This document shows, piece by piece, positions 18,809 through 28,436 of a stretch of DNA of 64,000 nt. The notes under the pieces are model-generated. The model had not been told where the DNA came from. It ran no database searches and saw nothing but the letters and a program-made list of their open reading frames with translations. Position 1 is the first letter of the stretch. Each line of letters opens with the position of its first letter. The stretch spans positions 30,829 to 94,828 of the forward strand of contig URCK01000001.1 of assembly GCA_900546295.1 (NCBI GenBank), in the 5' to 3' direction. The DNA is from an uncultured Eubacteriales bacterium. GTDB lineage: Bacteria; Bacillota; Clostridia; Oscillospirales; Oscillospiraceae. The translations under genes were made by a program, and so were the position numbers.

Positions 18809-20179
18809 ATGAATTATGACGTGATCATCATCGGCGCAGGCCCCGGCGGCATCTTCTCCGCCTACGAGCTGATGAAAGAGCGCAGCGATCTGCGCGTTGC
18901 CGTGTTCGAAGCCGGCCACAGCCTTGAAAAGCGCCGCTGCCCCATCGACGGCGACAAGGTCAAGTCCTGCATCCGCTGCAAGAGCTGCTCGATCATGAGC
19001 GGATTCGGCGGCGCGGGCGCGTTTTCCGACGGCAAATATAACATCACCAACGACTTTGGCGGTACGCTGCACGAGTACATCGGCAAAAAACAGGCGCTCG
19101 AGCTCATGCACTACGTTGACGAGATCAACATGGCCTATGGCGGCGAGGGCACGAAGCTCTACTCCACCGCCGGCACCCGCTTCAAAAAGCTCTGCATCCA
19201 GAACAAGCTCAACCTGCTCGACGCCTCCGTGCGCCACCTCGGCACGGACGTGAATCTCGTCGTGCTCTCAAACCTCTACGCCTTGCTCAAGGACAAGGTC
19301 GACTTCTACTTTGACTCCCCCGTTACCACCATTGCCCGCGAAGAGGACGGCTACTGCGTCACGGTCGGCGAGGAGGACTATCGCTGCAAAAAGTGCATCG
19401 TCTCCGTCGGGCGCGTGGGCAGCAAGTGGATGGAGGGCGTGTGCCGGGAGCTGAACATCCCCACCAAGTCGAACCGCGTCGACATCGGCGTGCGCGTTGA
19501 GCTGCCCGCCGTCGTCTTCTCCCACCTCACCGACGAGCTCTATGAGAGCAAGATCGTCTACCGCACGGAAAAGTTCGAGGATAACGTGCGCACCTTCTGC
19601 ATGAATCCCAACGGCATCGTCGTCAACGAGAACACGAACGGTATCGTCACGGTCAACGGCCACAGCTACGAGGACAAGGCCCTCCAGACCGACAACACAA
19701 ACTTCGCCCTGCTCGTCGCCAAGCACTTCTCCGAGCCGTTCAAGGATTCCAACGGCTACGGCGAGTCCATCGCCCGCCTCTCCAACATGCTCGGCGGCGG
19801 CGTTATCGTCCAGCGCTTCGGCGACCTTGTCCGCGGCCGCCGCAGCACGGTCAAGCGCATTGAAGAGGGTCTTGTCACGCCGACGCTCGCGGCAACGCCG
19901 GGCGATCTGAGCCTCGTGCTGCCCAAGCGCATTTTGGATGGCATCATCGAGATGATCTACGCGCTCGACAAGATCGCGCCGGGCACGGCGAACGACGATA
20001 CGCTGCTCTACGGCGTGGAGGTCAAGTTCTATAACATGGAGGTCGCGCTCGACGAGCACCTCGAAACGCCGTACAAGGGGCTTTATGTCATTGGTGACGG
20101 CAGCGGCATCACCCATTCTCTCTCGCACGCGTCCGCGAGCGGCGTTTATGTTGCCAGAGAGATTCTGGAAAACATCTAA
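18809..20179 (+). CDS. FAD-dependent dehydrogenase, COG2509 type
   Basis: 456 residues. The N-terminal Rossmann FAD motif is VIIIGAGPGGIFSAYEL. A cysteine cluster CPIDGDKVKSCIRCKSC follows at about residue 48, leading into GFGGAGAFSDGKYN, as in the uncharacterised COG2509 flavoproteins. The C-terminal FAD block is GLYVIGDGSGITHSLSHA. The ATG at 18809 has an AAGGGAGG site. The substrate is unknown. The next stretch downstream is an element of the dispersed repeat family. Confidence 0.85.
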   Translation: MNYDVIIIGAGPGGIFSAYELMKERSDLRVAVFEAGHSLEKRRCPIDGDKVKSCIRCKSCSIMSGFGGAGAFSDGKYNITNDFGGTLHEYIGKKQALELMHYVDEINMAYGGEGTKLYSTAGTRFKKLCIQNKLNLLDASVRHLGTDVNLVVLSNLYALLKDKVDFYFDSPVTTIAREEDGYCVTVGEEDYRCKKCIVSVGRVGSKWMEGVCRELNIPTKSNRVDIGVRVELPAVVFSHLTDELYESKIVYRTEKFEDNVRTFCMNPNGIVVNENTNGIVTVNGHSYEDKALQTDNTNFALLVAKHFSEPFKDSNGYGESIARLSNMLGGGVIVQRFGDLVRGRRSTVKRIEEGLVTPTLAATPGDLSLVLPKRILDGIIEMIYALDKIAPGTANDDTLLYGVEVKFYNMEVALDEHLETPYKGLYVIGDGSGITHSLSHASASGVYVAREILENI

Positions 20180-20235
20180 TTTTTCTGCTGCGCAGAAGTT
20201 GGTAATCCTCCTGCATTGATGCAGGGGATGCGGAT

Positions 20236-20535
20236 AAAGGGAGGGGTATCTCTTTTTGAAAAAGAGATACCCCTCCCTTACACCCACCCAGAGAAAATTT
20301 ACATTGTGGGGCTGTAGCTCGAAGGACTGCACGCGCTGCGCAGTGGAGGTGCGGTGTACGTGGCTGCGCCACGGGTCTTCTGCGAGTCGTTACCGGCAGC
20401 AACCGCGCCCTACTCCGTGGGGCGCGAGTGACGTTTCCTCGGCGGCGGACTGCGGTGCGGGCGGCGGCATTGCTTCGCTCGCCGCCTTTTGGCGGGTGAT
20501 GCGCGGACGGGGCGGCATTGCTTCGCTCGCCGCCG
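20236..20535 (-). repeat. Dispersed structured repeat, copy A (inverted)
   Basis: About 300 bases clearly homologous to copies B (21078-21346) and C (27584-27834), in the opposite orientation. In element order it has GGCGGCGAGCGAAGCAAT hairpins (present twice here, 20512-20535 and 20462-20486), a CGCGCCC/GGGCGCG hairpin (20404-20426), a CGTGGC/GCCACG hairpin (20359-20373) and a long terminal hairpin (20236-20279) that looks like a terminator. No ORF is conserved across the copies. The rest of 20180-20571 holds nothing else recognisable. Confidence 0.85.
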
Positions 20536-20571
20536 AAAAAGCAAAAAGCCACCGATCAACGTCGGCGGCTT

Positions 20572-20772
20572 TCAGATAAATTCAATAATATCGTTTGGGG
20601 TGCAGTCAATCAGCTTGCAGAGCTTTTCAAGTGTCAGCACCGTGATGTTCTTTCCCTTTTTCAGCGAATCCAAGGTCTTATTGTCAAGCCCATTTTGCAG
20701 CAGATAATACTGCGAAATACCTTTTTCCTGCAACGTCTTCCACAAAGGCTCGTAACTGATGATTGCCCTCAC
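20572..20772 (-). CDS. Small Cro/C1-type helix-turn-helix regulator
   Basis: 66 residues, essentially one XRE domain: ISYEPLWKTLQEKGISQYYL, then the recognition helix around LDNKTLDSLKKGKN, then LEKLCKLIDCTPNDIIEF. The only start in reach is GTG at 20772, with a weak site ahead. It is divergent from a 64-residue ORF; an inverted repeat between them may be its operator. The pair is bracketed by copies A and B of the dispersed repeat in opposite orientation. Confidence 0.85.
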   Translation of the reverse strand: MRAIISYEPLWKTLQEKGISQYYLLQNGLDNKTLDSLKKGKNITVLTLEKLCKLIDCTPNDIIEFI

Positions 20773-20791
20773 CCCACTTTCTTACGAGCCT

Positions 20792-20841
20792 ATTATATGG
20801 AGTCGGACGAAAAACAAATATTGTGTATATCTCCACAATAT
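20792..20841. promoter_or_regulatory. Intergenic promoter and perfect palindromic operator
   Basis: A perfect 8-bp inverted repeat ATATTGTG-N8-CACAATAT spans 20818-20841. A minus-strand -10 TATAAT (20792-20797) lies inside the gap and its -35 region would touch the palindrome. The layout suggests autoregulation by the 66-residue HTH protein (inference). Confidence 0.5.
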
Positions 20842-20870
20842 GATAAACTACCGTCAAGGAGGGATGCACA

Positions 20871-21065
20871 ATGACAACTTACAAAAGCCTTTATCACCTG
20901 ATGGTACGCTCCATGAGCGAAGCCATTGACCTTTACGATGCCGGCAAAGGTATTCTCGCCCGCGAAGTCATGCAAAAAGCCCTGCTGGAAGCGGAAGAGC
21001 AGGTCATCGCACATGACATCATCCCCGACGAGCCTATCGGCAGTACCGATTCAGCAGAAAACTAA
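20871..21065 (+). CDS. Small acidic protein, unknown
   Basis: 64 residues (MTTYKSLYHLMVRSMSEA at the start), predicted mostly helical and acidic at the C-terminus (HDIIPDEPIGSTDSAEN). It has a good AAGGAGG site eight bases before the ATG, so it is likely real. The repeated pattern EAIDLYDAGKGILAREVMQKALLE hints at one amphipathic helical hairpin. No family is recognised. It pairs with the divergent HTH gene inside the repeat-bounded module. Confidence 0.7.
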   Translation: MTTYKSLYHLMVRSMSEAIDLYDAGKGILAREVMQKALLEAEEQVIAHDIIPDEPIGSTDSAEN

Positions 21066-21077
21066 AAAAATCCCCAG

Positions 21078-21346
21078 CGCGGCGAGCGCAGCAATGCCGC
21101 CGCCCGCAGGCAGTCTGCCGCCGTGGGAACGTCACACGCGCGCTACGGAGTGCGCGCGGTTGATACCGGTAACGAAACGCAGAAGATTCATGGCGAAGCC
21201 ATGTACACCGCACTTACATTCCGCAGGCTGCGCAGCTCTTCGAGCCAAAGACTGCCAATGTGCAGGGTCGAGGGGGAAGGCCCCTCGTCTTTCTCTCGGG
21301 GGATTTAAAGGGGGATACTCTCTTCGAAAAGAGAGTATCCCCCTTT
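21078..21346 (+). repeat. Dispersed structured repeat, copy B
   Basis: Homologous to copies A and C. The second hairpin reads CGCGCGC/GCGCGCG (21137-21158) and the third CATGGC/GCCATG (21189-21203). Both keep pairing by two-sided changes relative to A and C. The terminal hairpin is 21307-21346. It carries a short extra GC-rich piece near 21265-21290. The rest of 21066-21494 holds a second near-identical terminal-type hairpin and no gene. Confidence 0.85.
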
Positions 21347-21423
21347 GTCCGGCAGTGGCGCTCAGCGCCGCACTATGCATACAGCGCAGCGCGCTGCAAC
21401 CTCCCATCCCCCGCAAAGGGGGG

Positions 21424-21471
21424 AATCAAAAGGGATACCCTCTTCGAAAAGAGAGTATCCCCCTTTGATTT
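21424..21471 (-). terminator. Terminator hairpin of glnS, resembling the repeat's terminal hairpin
   Basis: A long imperfect stem around TCTTCGAAAAGAGA lies just after the glnS stop; the minus strand runs into TTTTGATT. It is nearly the same sequence as the terminal hairpin of copy B at 21307-21346. Confidence 0.7.
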
Positions 21472-21494
21472 CCGTTCCCTGCACCGGTGCAGGA

Positions 21495-23228
<1,734 letters not shown>

Positions 23229-23280
23229 GTCCTTCATTCCTTTCTTGTAGTCTGCTGCTTGGCAGACAAAATAATGATAA

Positions 23281-23309
23281 ATTATACCGCGCTTTGCCGC
23301 GCAATGCAA
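23281..23309 (-). promoter_or_regulatory. Sigma-A promoter of glnS
   Basis: -35 TTGCAT (23304-23309), 17-base spacer, -10 TATAAT (23281-23286), minus strand. A GC-rich hairpin at about 23318-23352, just upstream, may terminate the rnmV transcript. Confidence 0.78.
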
Positions 23310-23357
23310 GCAAAATATGCCAAGGCGCCCCATCCCGCCGGCGGGGCGTGTTGGCGC

Positions 23358-23939
23358 TTATGAAAAAAGCTCTTCCAGTTCTTCCCTGCTCATCAGGAGG
23401 TTGAGCACCTCCGTAAGTGCGTTAGCGCTCAGATGCTCGGGAAGCTCCAGCCTTTTGCACAGTGCCTTGCGCTTTGCGACGCTCTCCGGGCCGATCAGGC
23501 CGAGGTCGTAGAGGTCTGCTTTTGTGATGGAATTTCCCTTTACAGTGCTTTTTTCATCGATGGTCGCGCCCGCGCGGCGCAGGGCGTCGAGCAAGATCTC
23601 CGGCTTCATGCCCTCAACACCGAGCTTGCCCTCTTTTCCGCCCTTGCGCTTGCGCTTTTCCTTGCCGTAGATGTCCGGCACGTAGGCTTGCAGCACGCGC
23701 CCCTCGGAGATATTGCCCTTGACGCGGTTGCGGATGACAAAGCCCGCGCCGTCGGGGTCGGTGAAGAGGATGATGCCCCGCTCCCTGGCGAGCTTTCGTA
23801 AAAACGCCTGCTTTTCCTTATCGTTGAAGACGGCAAAGCCGCCAAGCTCCACGATGACCGCGTCCACGACCTGCGAGAGCGTATTTTTGTCGTACCGTCC
23901 CTCGACGACGATGACTTCCCTTACCTTCGGTTTTGCCAT
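23358..23939 (-). CDS. rnmV: Ribonuclease M5
   Basis: 193 residues. The TOPRIM domain starts VREVIVVEGRYD, with the catalytic Glu, and continues with ILFTDPDGAGFVIRNRV, with the DxD motif; the C-terminal DUF4093-like domain follows. The family matures 5S rRNA. It begins four bases after holA. Confidence 0.92.
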   Translation of the reverse strand: MAKPKVREVIVVEGRYDKNTLSQVVDAVIVELGGFAVFNDKEKQAFLRKLARERGIILFTDPDGAGFVIRNRVKGNISEGRVLQAYVPDIYGKEKRKRKGGKEGKLGVEGMKPEILLDALRRAGATIDEKSTVKGNSITKADLYDLGLIGPESVAKRKALCKRLELPEHLSANALTEVLNLLMSREELEELFS

Positions 23940-23943
23940 TTTC

Positions 23944-24987
23944 TCACTTCCCCTGTGCAAGGCGCATCAGCAGTAACTTAAGCTCGCCCTCGTTGTCGAT
24001 GCCCTTTTCGCTCTTCATGCGCCGGTCGAGCTGCTGGCACATGAGAAGGCTCCTGCTGCACCACTCGCTCGTCGTCTTGCGCGCCGCCTCCATCAAAAGC
24101 CGCGCGGGGTAGTCCGAGCGCATCCCCCACAGCTCCATAAGCCAAAGCTTATCCTTGCCGTTGTCGAGCGCGATGCGCGCGGTGTAGATGCGCCGCAGCT
24201 CCTTGCTGATGACCGCGAGGATGACGAACGGCTCCTCCTGCTTTTTGAGAAGCTGACCCAGAAGCTCGGACGCGCGCTTGTAATTTCCCTTCGTGATGGC
24301 GTTCGTCATGTCGAACACCACCGCGTCGAGCACGGGGTCCGCCACGGCGTTGATGTCGTCGACCGTGATGTTCTTTCCCTTGGCGTAAGCGCCGATCTTC
24401 TCGATCTCGGGCACAAGTCCGGTCATCAGCGCGCCACAGGTGAAGATCAGATGCTCCGCCGTCTGCGCGTCGATGCCCTTTCCCAGCGCGCGGAAGCGGC
24501 GGCCGATCCAGTTGATGAGGTCGCTGCGCTCCTGCGCCTCGAACTTGACGCTCTGCGCGATCTTGTCGAGCGCCGCGCAAAGCTTTTTGTAGGTCTTGTT
24601 TGGCTTATATTCGACAAGGTCGTACACGAACACGAGGCAGCAGTACGGCGGAAAATCGCTGAGCAGCGCGATGAGCGCCGTGCGCTGGTCCTCGGAGAGC
24701 TTGAAGAGGTCGCAGTCCGTCACCACGACGAGCGTGCGCTCGGCCATCATCGGCATCGCCTCGACCGCTTCGGAAAGTTCCTGCATCGTGAGCGTCTTGC
24801 CGCTCAGGCGGTGGTAATTGAACTCCTCAAAGCCCGCCGGAACGAGTTTTTTCCAAATTTCGCCGAGGTAGTATTCGCGCAGGTAGCTTTCCTCGCCGTG
24901 AAAGATATAGACCTGGCCGATCTCTCCCGCGTTCAGGTCGCTTTTTAATTTCTGGTAGCCCTTGTTGGGCGTTTTTCTCTCTGCCAT
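23944..24987 (-). CDS. holA: DNA polymerase III delta subunit
   Basis: Clamp-loader subunit. 347 residues. N-terminal AAA+ like fold with YIFHGEESYLREYYLGEIWKKL; middle and C-terminal helical domains with DINAVADPVLDAVVFDMTNAI and LLKKQEEPFVILAVISKELRR. It follows comEC by nine bases, the usual comEC-holA pairing in Firmicutes. Confidence 0.94.
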   Translation of the reverse strand: MAERKTPNKGYQKLKSDLNAGEIGQVYIFHGEESYLREYYLGEIWKKLVPAGFEEFNYHRLSGKTLTMQELSEAVEAMPMMAERTLVVVTDCDLFKLSEDQRTALIALLSDFPPYCCLVFVYDLVEYKPNKTYKKLCAALDKIAQSVKFEAQERSDLINWIGRRFRALGKGIDAQTAEHLIFTCGALMTGLVPEIEKIGAYAKGKNITVDDINAVADPVLDAVVFDMTNAITKGNYKRASELLGQLLKKQEEPFVILAVISKELRRIYTARIALDNGKDKLWLMELWGMRSDYPARLLMEAARKTTSEWCSRSLLMCQQLDRRMKSEKGIDNEGELKLLLMRLAQGK

Positions 24988-24996
24988 GTAGTCCTC

Positions 24997-27252
24997 TCAG
25001 TTCACTGTGATCAAAATATTGCCTTGCATATCCGTGCGGTACACGCTCATGCCCGCATCTGTCAGGCGCAGCAGCGCCTCCTCGGTCGGGTGTCCGTAGC
25101 TGTTGTCGCCCACGCTGATGACGCCGACCTCCGGTGTCACGGATTCGAGCAGCGTTGTGCCGGTGGAGTACTTTGAGCCGTGATGCCCGACGAGCAGCAC
25201 CTCGATATCCGGAAGGTCATAGGTCTCGACGAGCTTCGTCTCGGTTTTCGCGTCCATATCGCCGGTGATGAGCGTGTCGAAGTCGCCGAGCGAGCACAGG
25301 ATGGTGAGCCCCAGCTCGTTCGCACCCTCCTCGCCCACCGGCGGATAGATGTTCATCGTCGATGAGCCGTTTTTGATCTCCGTCACCTCAGTGACATAAT
25401 GGATCTCCACACCGTAGCGCTCGGCAAGCGCTTCGACCCCGGCGCGGTCTCCCTCGCCCGCGTCAATGTCGGCAAGGTAGATGGTCGATGCGCTCATGCG
25501 TGCAAAGAGCGCGGCAAGGCCGTTGGCGTGATCCTCGTGATAGTGCGTCAGCACCACGCTGTCGAGCGTCGCGCCCGCGGAGCGCAGATAGTCCGCCGCG
25601 ATGGCGCCGGCGTCGATATAGGAATTTTTGCTGCCGCAGTCCACGAGCGCCGCATGGCCCTCGGAAATGAGCAGCACACTCTCCCCCTGCCCCACGTCGA
25701 GCGCGACGACATTGAGCCCTCCGCGCTCATAGTGCAGCGCGTTGACCCTCGCCGCGGCGAAGAGCGACAGGGCGGCAAGCCCCACTGCCGCAAAGTAGCG
25801 GTACTTCCCGCGCTTTGCCAGCGCGCAGGTGATGAAGATCGCGTACACGTACGCAAGCCATGCGACGGAAAACGCGGTGTTGAAATAGATGGCGTGGAAC
25901 GGAAGCTCCTCCAAAAGTCCTGCGATGGCAAGCACCGCGCGAATGCCGAGCGCCGGCAGAAGCGCGCAGGCCGCGCCGAGCTGCGGCACAGCCGCCGCGA
26001 CGATCACCGAAAGAAGTCCCAGCGCGAACACGATGCTCACGAGCCACAGGCAAAGTAAGTTGCTCAAAAGCGACACGATGGAAAGCGTGCCGAAATAGTA
26101 GCAGGCAAGGGGCGTTGAAAACGCCATCGCGCCGAGCGTCGTCGAAAACGACAGCATCGCCGCGCGCAGGAGCTTGTGCTTCCCGCGCGCAAGGGCGACA
26201 AGCTTCGGCGTGAGGAAAATGATGCCCGCCACGGCGGAAAACGAAAGCTGCAAGCTGATGCTCGCGATGGCAAAGGGATTTTTAAGCAGAATGAGCAGCA
26301 GTGCAAACGAGATCGACGTCGGCGGGTCGTTGTCGCGCCCCAGAAGCGGCGCGATCATGCCCATCGAGATCATGATGCACGCGCGCAGGATGCTCGGCGT
26401 CAGCCCCGTGACAAAGGCATAGAGGAAAAGGAGCGGGATGGTCACGGCGCAGCGGAGTTTTCGCTGCCTGCCGCCCATGAGCGCGCCGATCAGCGACGCC
26501 AAAAAGCAGCAGTGCAGACCCGAGACCGCCATCACGTGAGAAAGCCCCACCTCGGCTAAGTTGCTCGCGTCCTCTTCGTCGAGATATTTCTTATCCCCCA
26601 GCAGCAGCGCCCGCAAAAACGCGCCCTCGCGCTCGCCGTAGCTTTGCTCGATGGTCTCGCCGAGTTTCCTTGCGATGCGCTGCGGCAGATACCGCATCGC
26701 GCCCGCGTTCGCCTCGTCATACGAAGGCTCGCCGCGCTGATAGAGCAGGATATAGACGCCCTTGGCCGTGAAGTTTCGAAGGTGCAGCCCCTTCCCCGTC
26801 GGGTCGGTCGCGCTGTTGAAGAGCGCCTCCGCTGTCACATGCGCGCCGGGCGCGAGGTCCAAAAGCTCCGCGTCTCCGTAGTAGATGGCGCGTCCAGACA
26901 GACCGCGGTCCATGATCTTCACCGTGACCTTCGCGCCGTGGCTCGTCTCCTCGGCATAGCCCAAAAGCTCGACCTCGACCGTGTCCTGCGTGCCGAGCAG
27001 CGCGTCGTTCGGCGCTTTGATAAAATGCGCATAAAGCGTGTTGTACCCGAACGCAAAGCATAAGCCCAGTGCGCACAAAAAGGCGCGCTTCGCCCACGCC
27101 CCGCGTTTTACCGCGCAGCCGCAAAACCCCATGATGAGCGCCGCCGACGCAAAAACGCCGCACAAGATGAGCGCCCATTGCGCGGGCAACAGATACTGCG
27201 CGAGCGCAACACCGAATGCGAACGCCGCGCAGAAGATCGCCAGTACCCTCAT
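24997..27252 (-). CDS. comEC: ComEC/Rec2-type DNA uptake channel protein
   Basis: 751 residues. An N-terminal DUF4131-like part with helices, a central competence membrane domain (LSHVMAVSGLHCCFLASLIG and FVTGLTPSILRACIMISMG) and a C-terminal metallo-beta-lactamase domain (LDVGQGESVLLI, LTHYHEDHANGL, VGHHGS). The start at 27252 overlaps the stop of the upstream HTH gene by four bases. It would carry single-stranded DNA across the membrane in transformation; whether this organism is competent is unknown. Confidence 0.92.
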   Translation of the reverse strand: MRVLAIFCAAFAFGVALAQYLLPAQWALILCGVFASAALIMGFCGCAVKRGAWAKRAFLCALGLCFAFGYNTLYAHFIKAPNDALLGTQDTVEVELLGYAEETSHGAKVTVKIMDRGLSGRAIYYGDAELLDLAPGAHVTAEALFNSATDPTGKGLHLRNFTAKGVYILLYQRGEPSYDEANAGAMRYLPQRIARKLGETIEQSYGEREGAFLRALLLGDKKYLDEEDASNLAEVGLSHVMAVSGLHCCFLASLIGALMGGRQRKLRCAVTIPLLFLYAFVTGLTPSILRACIMISMGMIAPLLGRDNDPPTSISFALLLILLKNPFAIASISLQLSFSAVAGIIFLTPKLVALARGKHKLLRAAMLSFSTTLGAMAFSTPLACYYFGTLSIVSLLSNLLCLWLVSIVFALGLLSVIVAAAVPQLGAACALLPALGIRAVLAIAGLLEELPFHAIYFNTAFSVAWLAYVYAIFITCALAKRGKYRYFAAVGLAALSLFAAARVNALHYERGGLNVVALDVGQGESVLLISEGHAALVDCGSKNSYIDAGAIAADYLRSAGATLDSVVLTHYHEDHANGLAALFARMSASTIYLADIDAGEGDRAGVEALAERYGVEIHYVTEVTEIKNGSSTMNIYPPVGEEGANELGLTILCSLGDFDTLITGDMDAKTETKLVETYDLPDIEVLLVGHHGSKYSTGTTLLESVTPEVGVISVGDNSYGHPTEEALLRLTDAGMSVYRTDMQGNILITVN

Positions 27253-27461
27253 CGGCGCGCAGGGTCGTCCGTCAGCCCGAGCAGGTAGTCGGTGCTGACG
27301 CGGTAGTAGTCGGCAAGCTTGATGACTGCCCACACAGGGATCTCCCGCTCGCCGCTCTCGTAGCGGCGGTACACGCTGCGGTGCATATTGAGCATATCCG
27401 CGATCTGCTGCTGCGTCTGGTCATTGTCCTCGCGCAGATCACGCAGTCGTTTGGTATCCAT
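27249..27461 (-). CDS. Cro/C1-type helix-turn-helix protein upstream of comEC
   Basis: 70 residues, a complete XRE domain: TKRLRDLREDNDQTQQQIADML, MHRSVYRRYESGEREIP, then LADYYRVSTDYLLGLTD. The ATG at 27461 is preceded by GGGTGAT; a TTG two codons earlier is possible. The four-base overlap with comEC means translational coupling, so it may regulate comEC. Confidence 0.85.
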   Translation of the reverse strand: MDTKRLRDLREDNDQTQQQIADMLNMHRSVYRRYESGEREIPVWAVIKLADYYRVSTDYLLGLTDDPARR

Positions 27462-27583
27462 AAACAATCACCCGGTACAATGCTACCAAACGGCAACATT
27501 ATTTCCGGTAATTGTGTCCAAACGGAGCCTTTTGTAGTATAACAGCAATCCTCGCCCCTGCCAAGGGGGAAATGCGGAGCAAA

Positions 27584-27834
27584 GGCGGCGAGCGAAGCAA
27601 TGCCGCCAGTGCGCACCGCAGTCTGCCGCCGAGCAAACGTCACTCGCGCCCCACGGAGTAGGGCGCGGTTGATATCGGTAACGAAACGCAGAAGACTCGT
27701 GGCGAAGCCACGTACACCGCACCTACACTGCGCAGCGCGTGCAGCCCTTCAAGCCCCAGACTCGCAATGCAAATTTTCTCTGGGTGGGTTTAAGGGAGGG
27801 ATATCTCTTTTCAAAAAAGAGATATCCCTCCCTT
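27584..27834 (+). repeat. Dispersed structured repeat, copy C
   Basis: Homologous to copies A and B and in the same orientation as B. Hairpins: GGCGGCGAGCGAAGCAAT at 27584-27607, CGCGCCC/GGGCGCG at 27645-27667, CGTGGC/GCCACG at 27698-27712 and the terminal hairpin 27792-27834. A plus-strand promoter-like TTGTGT-N17-TAGTAT lies upstream at about 27511-27539. No gene is seen in 27462-27882. Confidence 0.85.
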
Positions 27835-27882
27835 GTTCATGCAGCGCCCGCAGGGCGCTGCCATCCCCCTGCGGGAAGCTCC

Positions 27883-28221
27883 TTAGCCCGGAGGCCAGGT
27901 CATGTCGCGGCCGGAGAGCACATGGAAGTGCAGGTGCGGCACGCTCTGCCCCGCCTGCTCGCCAATATTGGACACGACGCGGTAGCTCTCGATGCCCATT
28001 TCCTTGGTGAGCCTCGCAATGACCTCGAAGATGTGCGCGATGACGGCGCTGTTTTCAGCGCTCACGCCCGCGACAGAAGCAATGTGCGTCTTCGGGATCA
28101 CGAGGAAGTGCACAGGCGCCTGCGGCGCAATGTCGTAGAAGGCATAGCAGAGCTCGTCCTCATAGACCTTGTTCGAGGGGATCTCGCCCGCCGCGATCTT
28201 GCAGAACAGACAATCTGACAT
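27883..28221 (-). CDS. HIT-family nucleotide hydrolase (HinT-like)
   Basis: 112 residues. CLFCKIAAGEIPSNKVYEDE opens the protein and the catalytic triad HLHFHVL stands near residue 97, both typical of HinT purine-nucleoside phosphoramidases. The ATG at 28221 has a GGAG site. It is the last gene of the run from the Ala T-box, 37 bases after DUF4250. Confidence 0.93.
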   Translation of the reverse strand: MSDCLFCKIAAGEIPSNKVYEDELCYAFYDIAPQAPVHFLVIPKTHIASVAGVSAENSAVIAHIFEVIARLTKEMGIESYRVVSNIGEQAGQSVPHLHFHVLSGRDMTWPPG

Positions 28222-28258
28222 GTTGATTTCTCCTTTCTTTCTGTAAAGTTGTTTTGTT

Positions 28259-28432
28259 TTACACAAATTGATTTTTCTCGGAATTATAAGTATATCCAAT
28301 GCCTGCAAGCGTTTTTTCGATGCTCTCGCGCTCCGCATCCAGATCGTCGCAGAGCGCATCGAGAGAATCGTAAAAATCGCGCAGTTTCGTGTTCACGACA
28401 CTCAGCAGCATCGCGGGGTCCTTGGGAAGCAT
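28259..28432 (-). CDS. DUF4250-family small protein
   Basis: 57 residues, starting MLPKDPAMLLSVVNTKLRDF and ending YTYNSEKNQFV, a pattern I recognise as DUF4250. It starts four bases after the alaS stop, so it is probably translated by coupling; its own ribosome binding site (AAGG) is weak. Function unknown. It lies between alaS and the HIT gene. Confidence 0.82.
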   Translation of the reverse strand: MLPKDPAMLLSVVNTKLRDFYDSLDALCDDLDAERESIEKTLAGIGYTYNSEKNQFV

Positions 28433-28436
28433 CGCC

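Noticed and set aside
20256..20579. Protein-coding frames inside repeat copies A, B and C
   Set aside because: Frames are not conserved between copies while hairpins are, so the element is not coding.
20180..21350. CRISPR array or tandem repeats
   Set aside because: The repeats are long, few, inverted and widely spaced, without spacer-repeat structure or cas genes.
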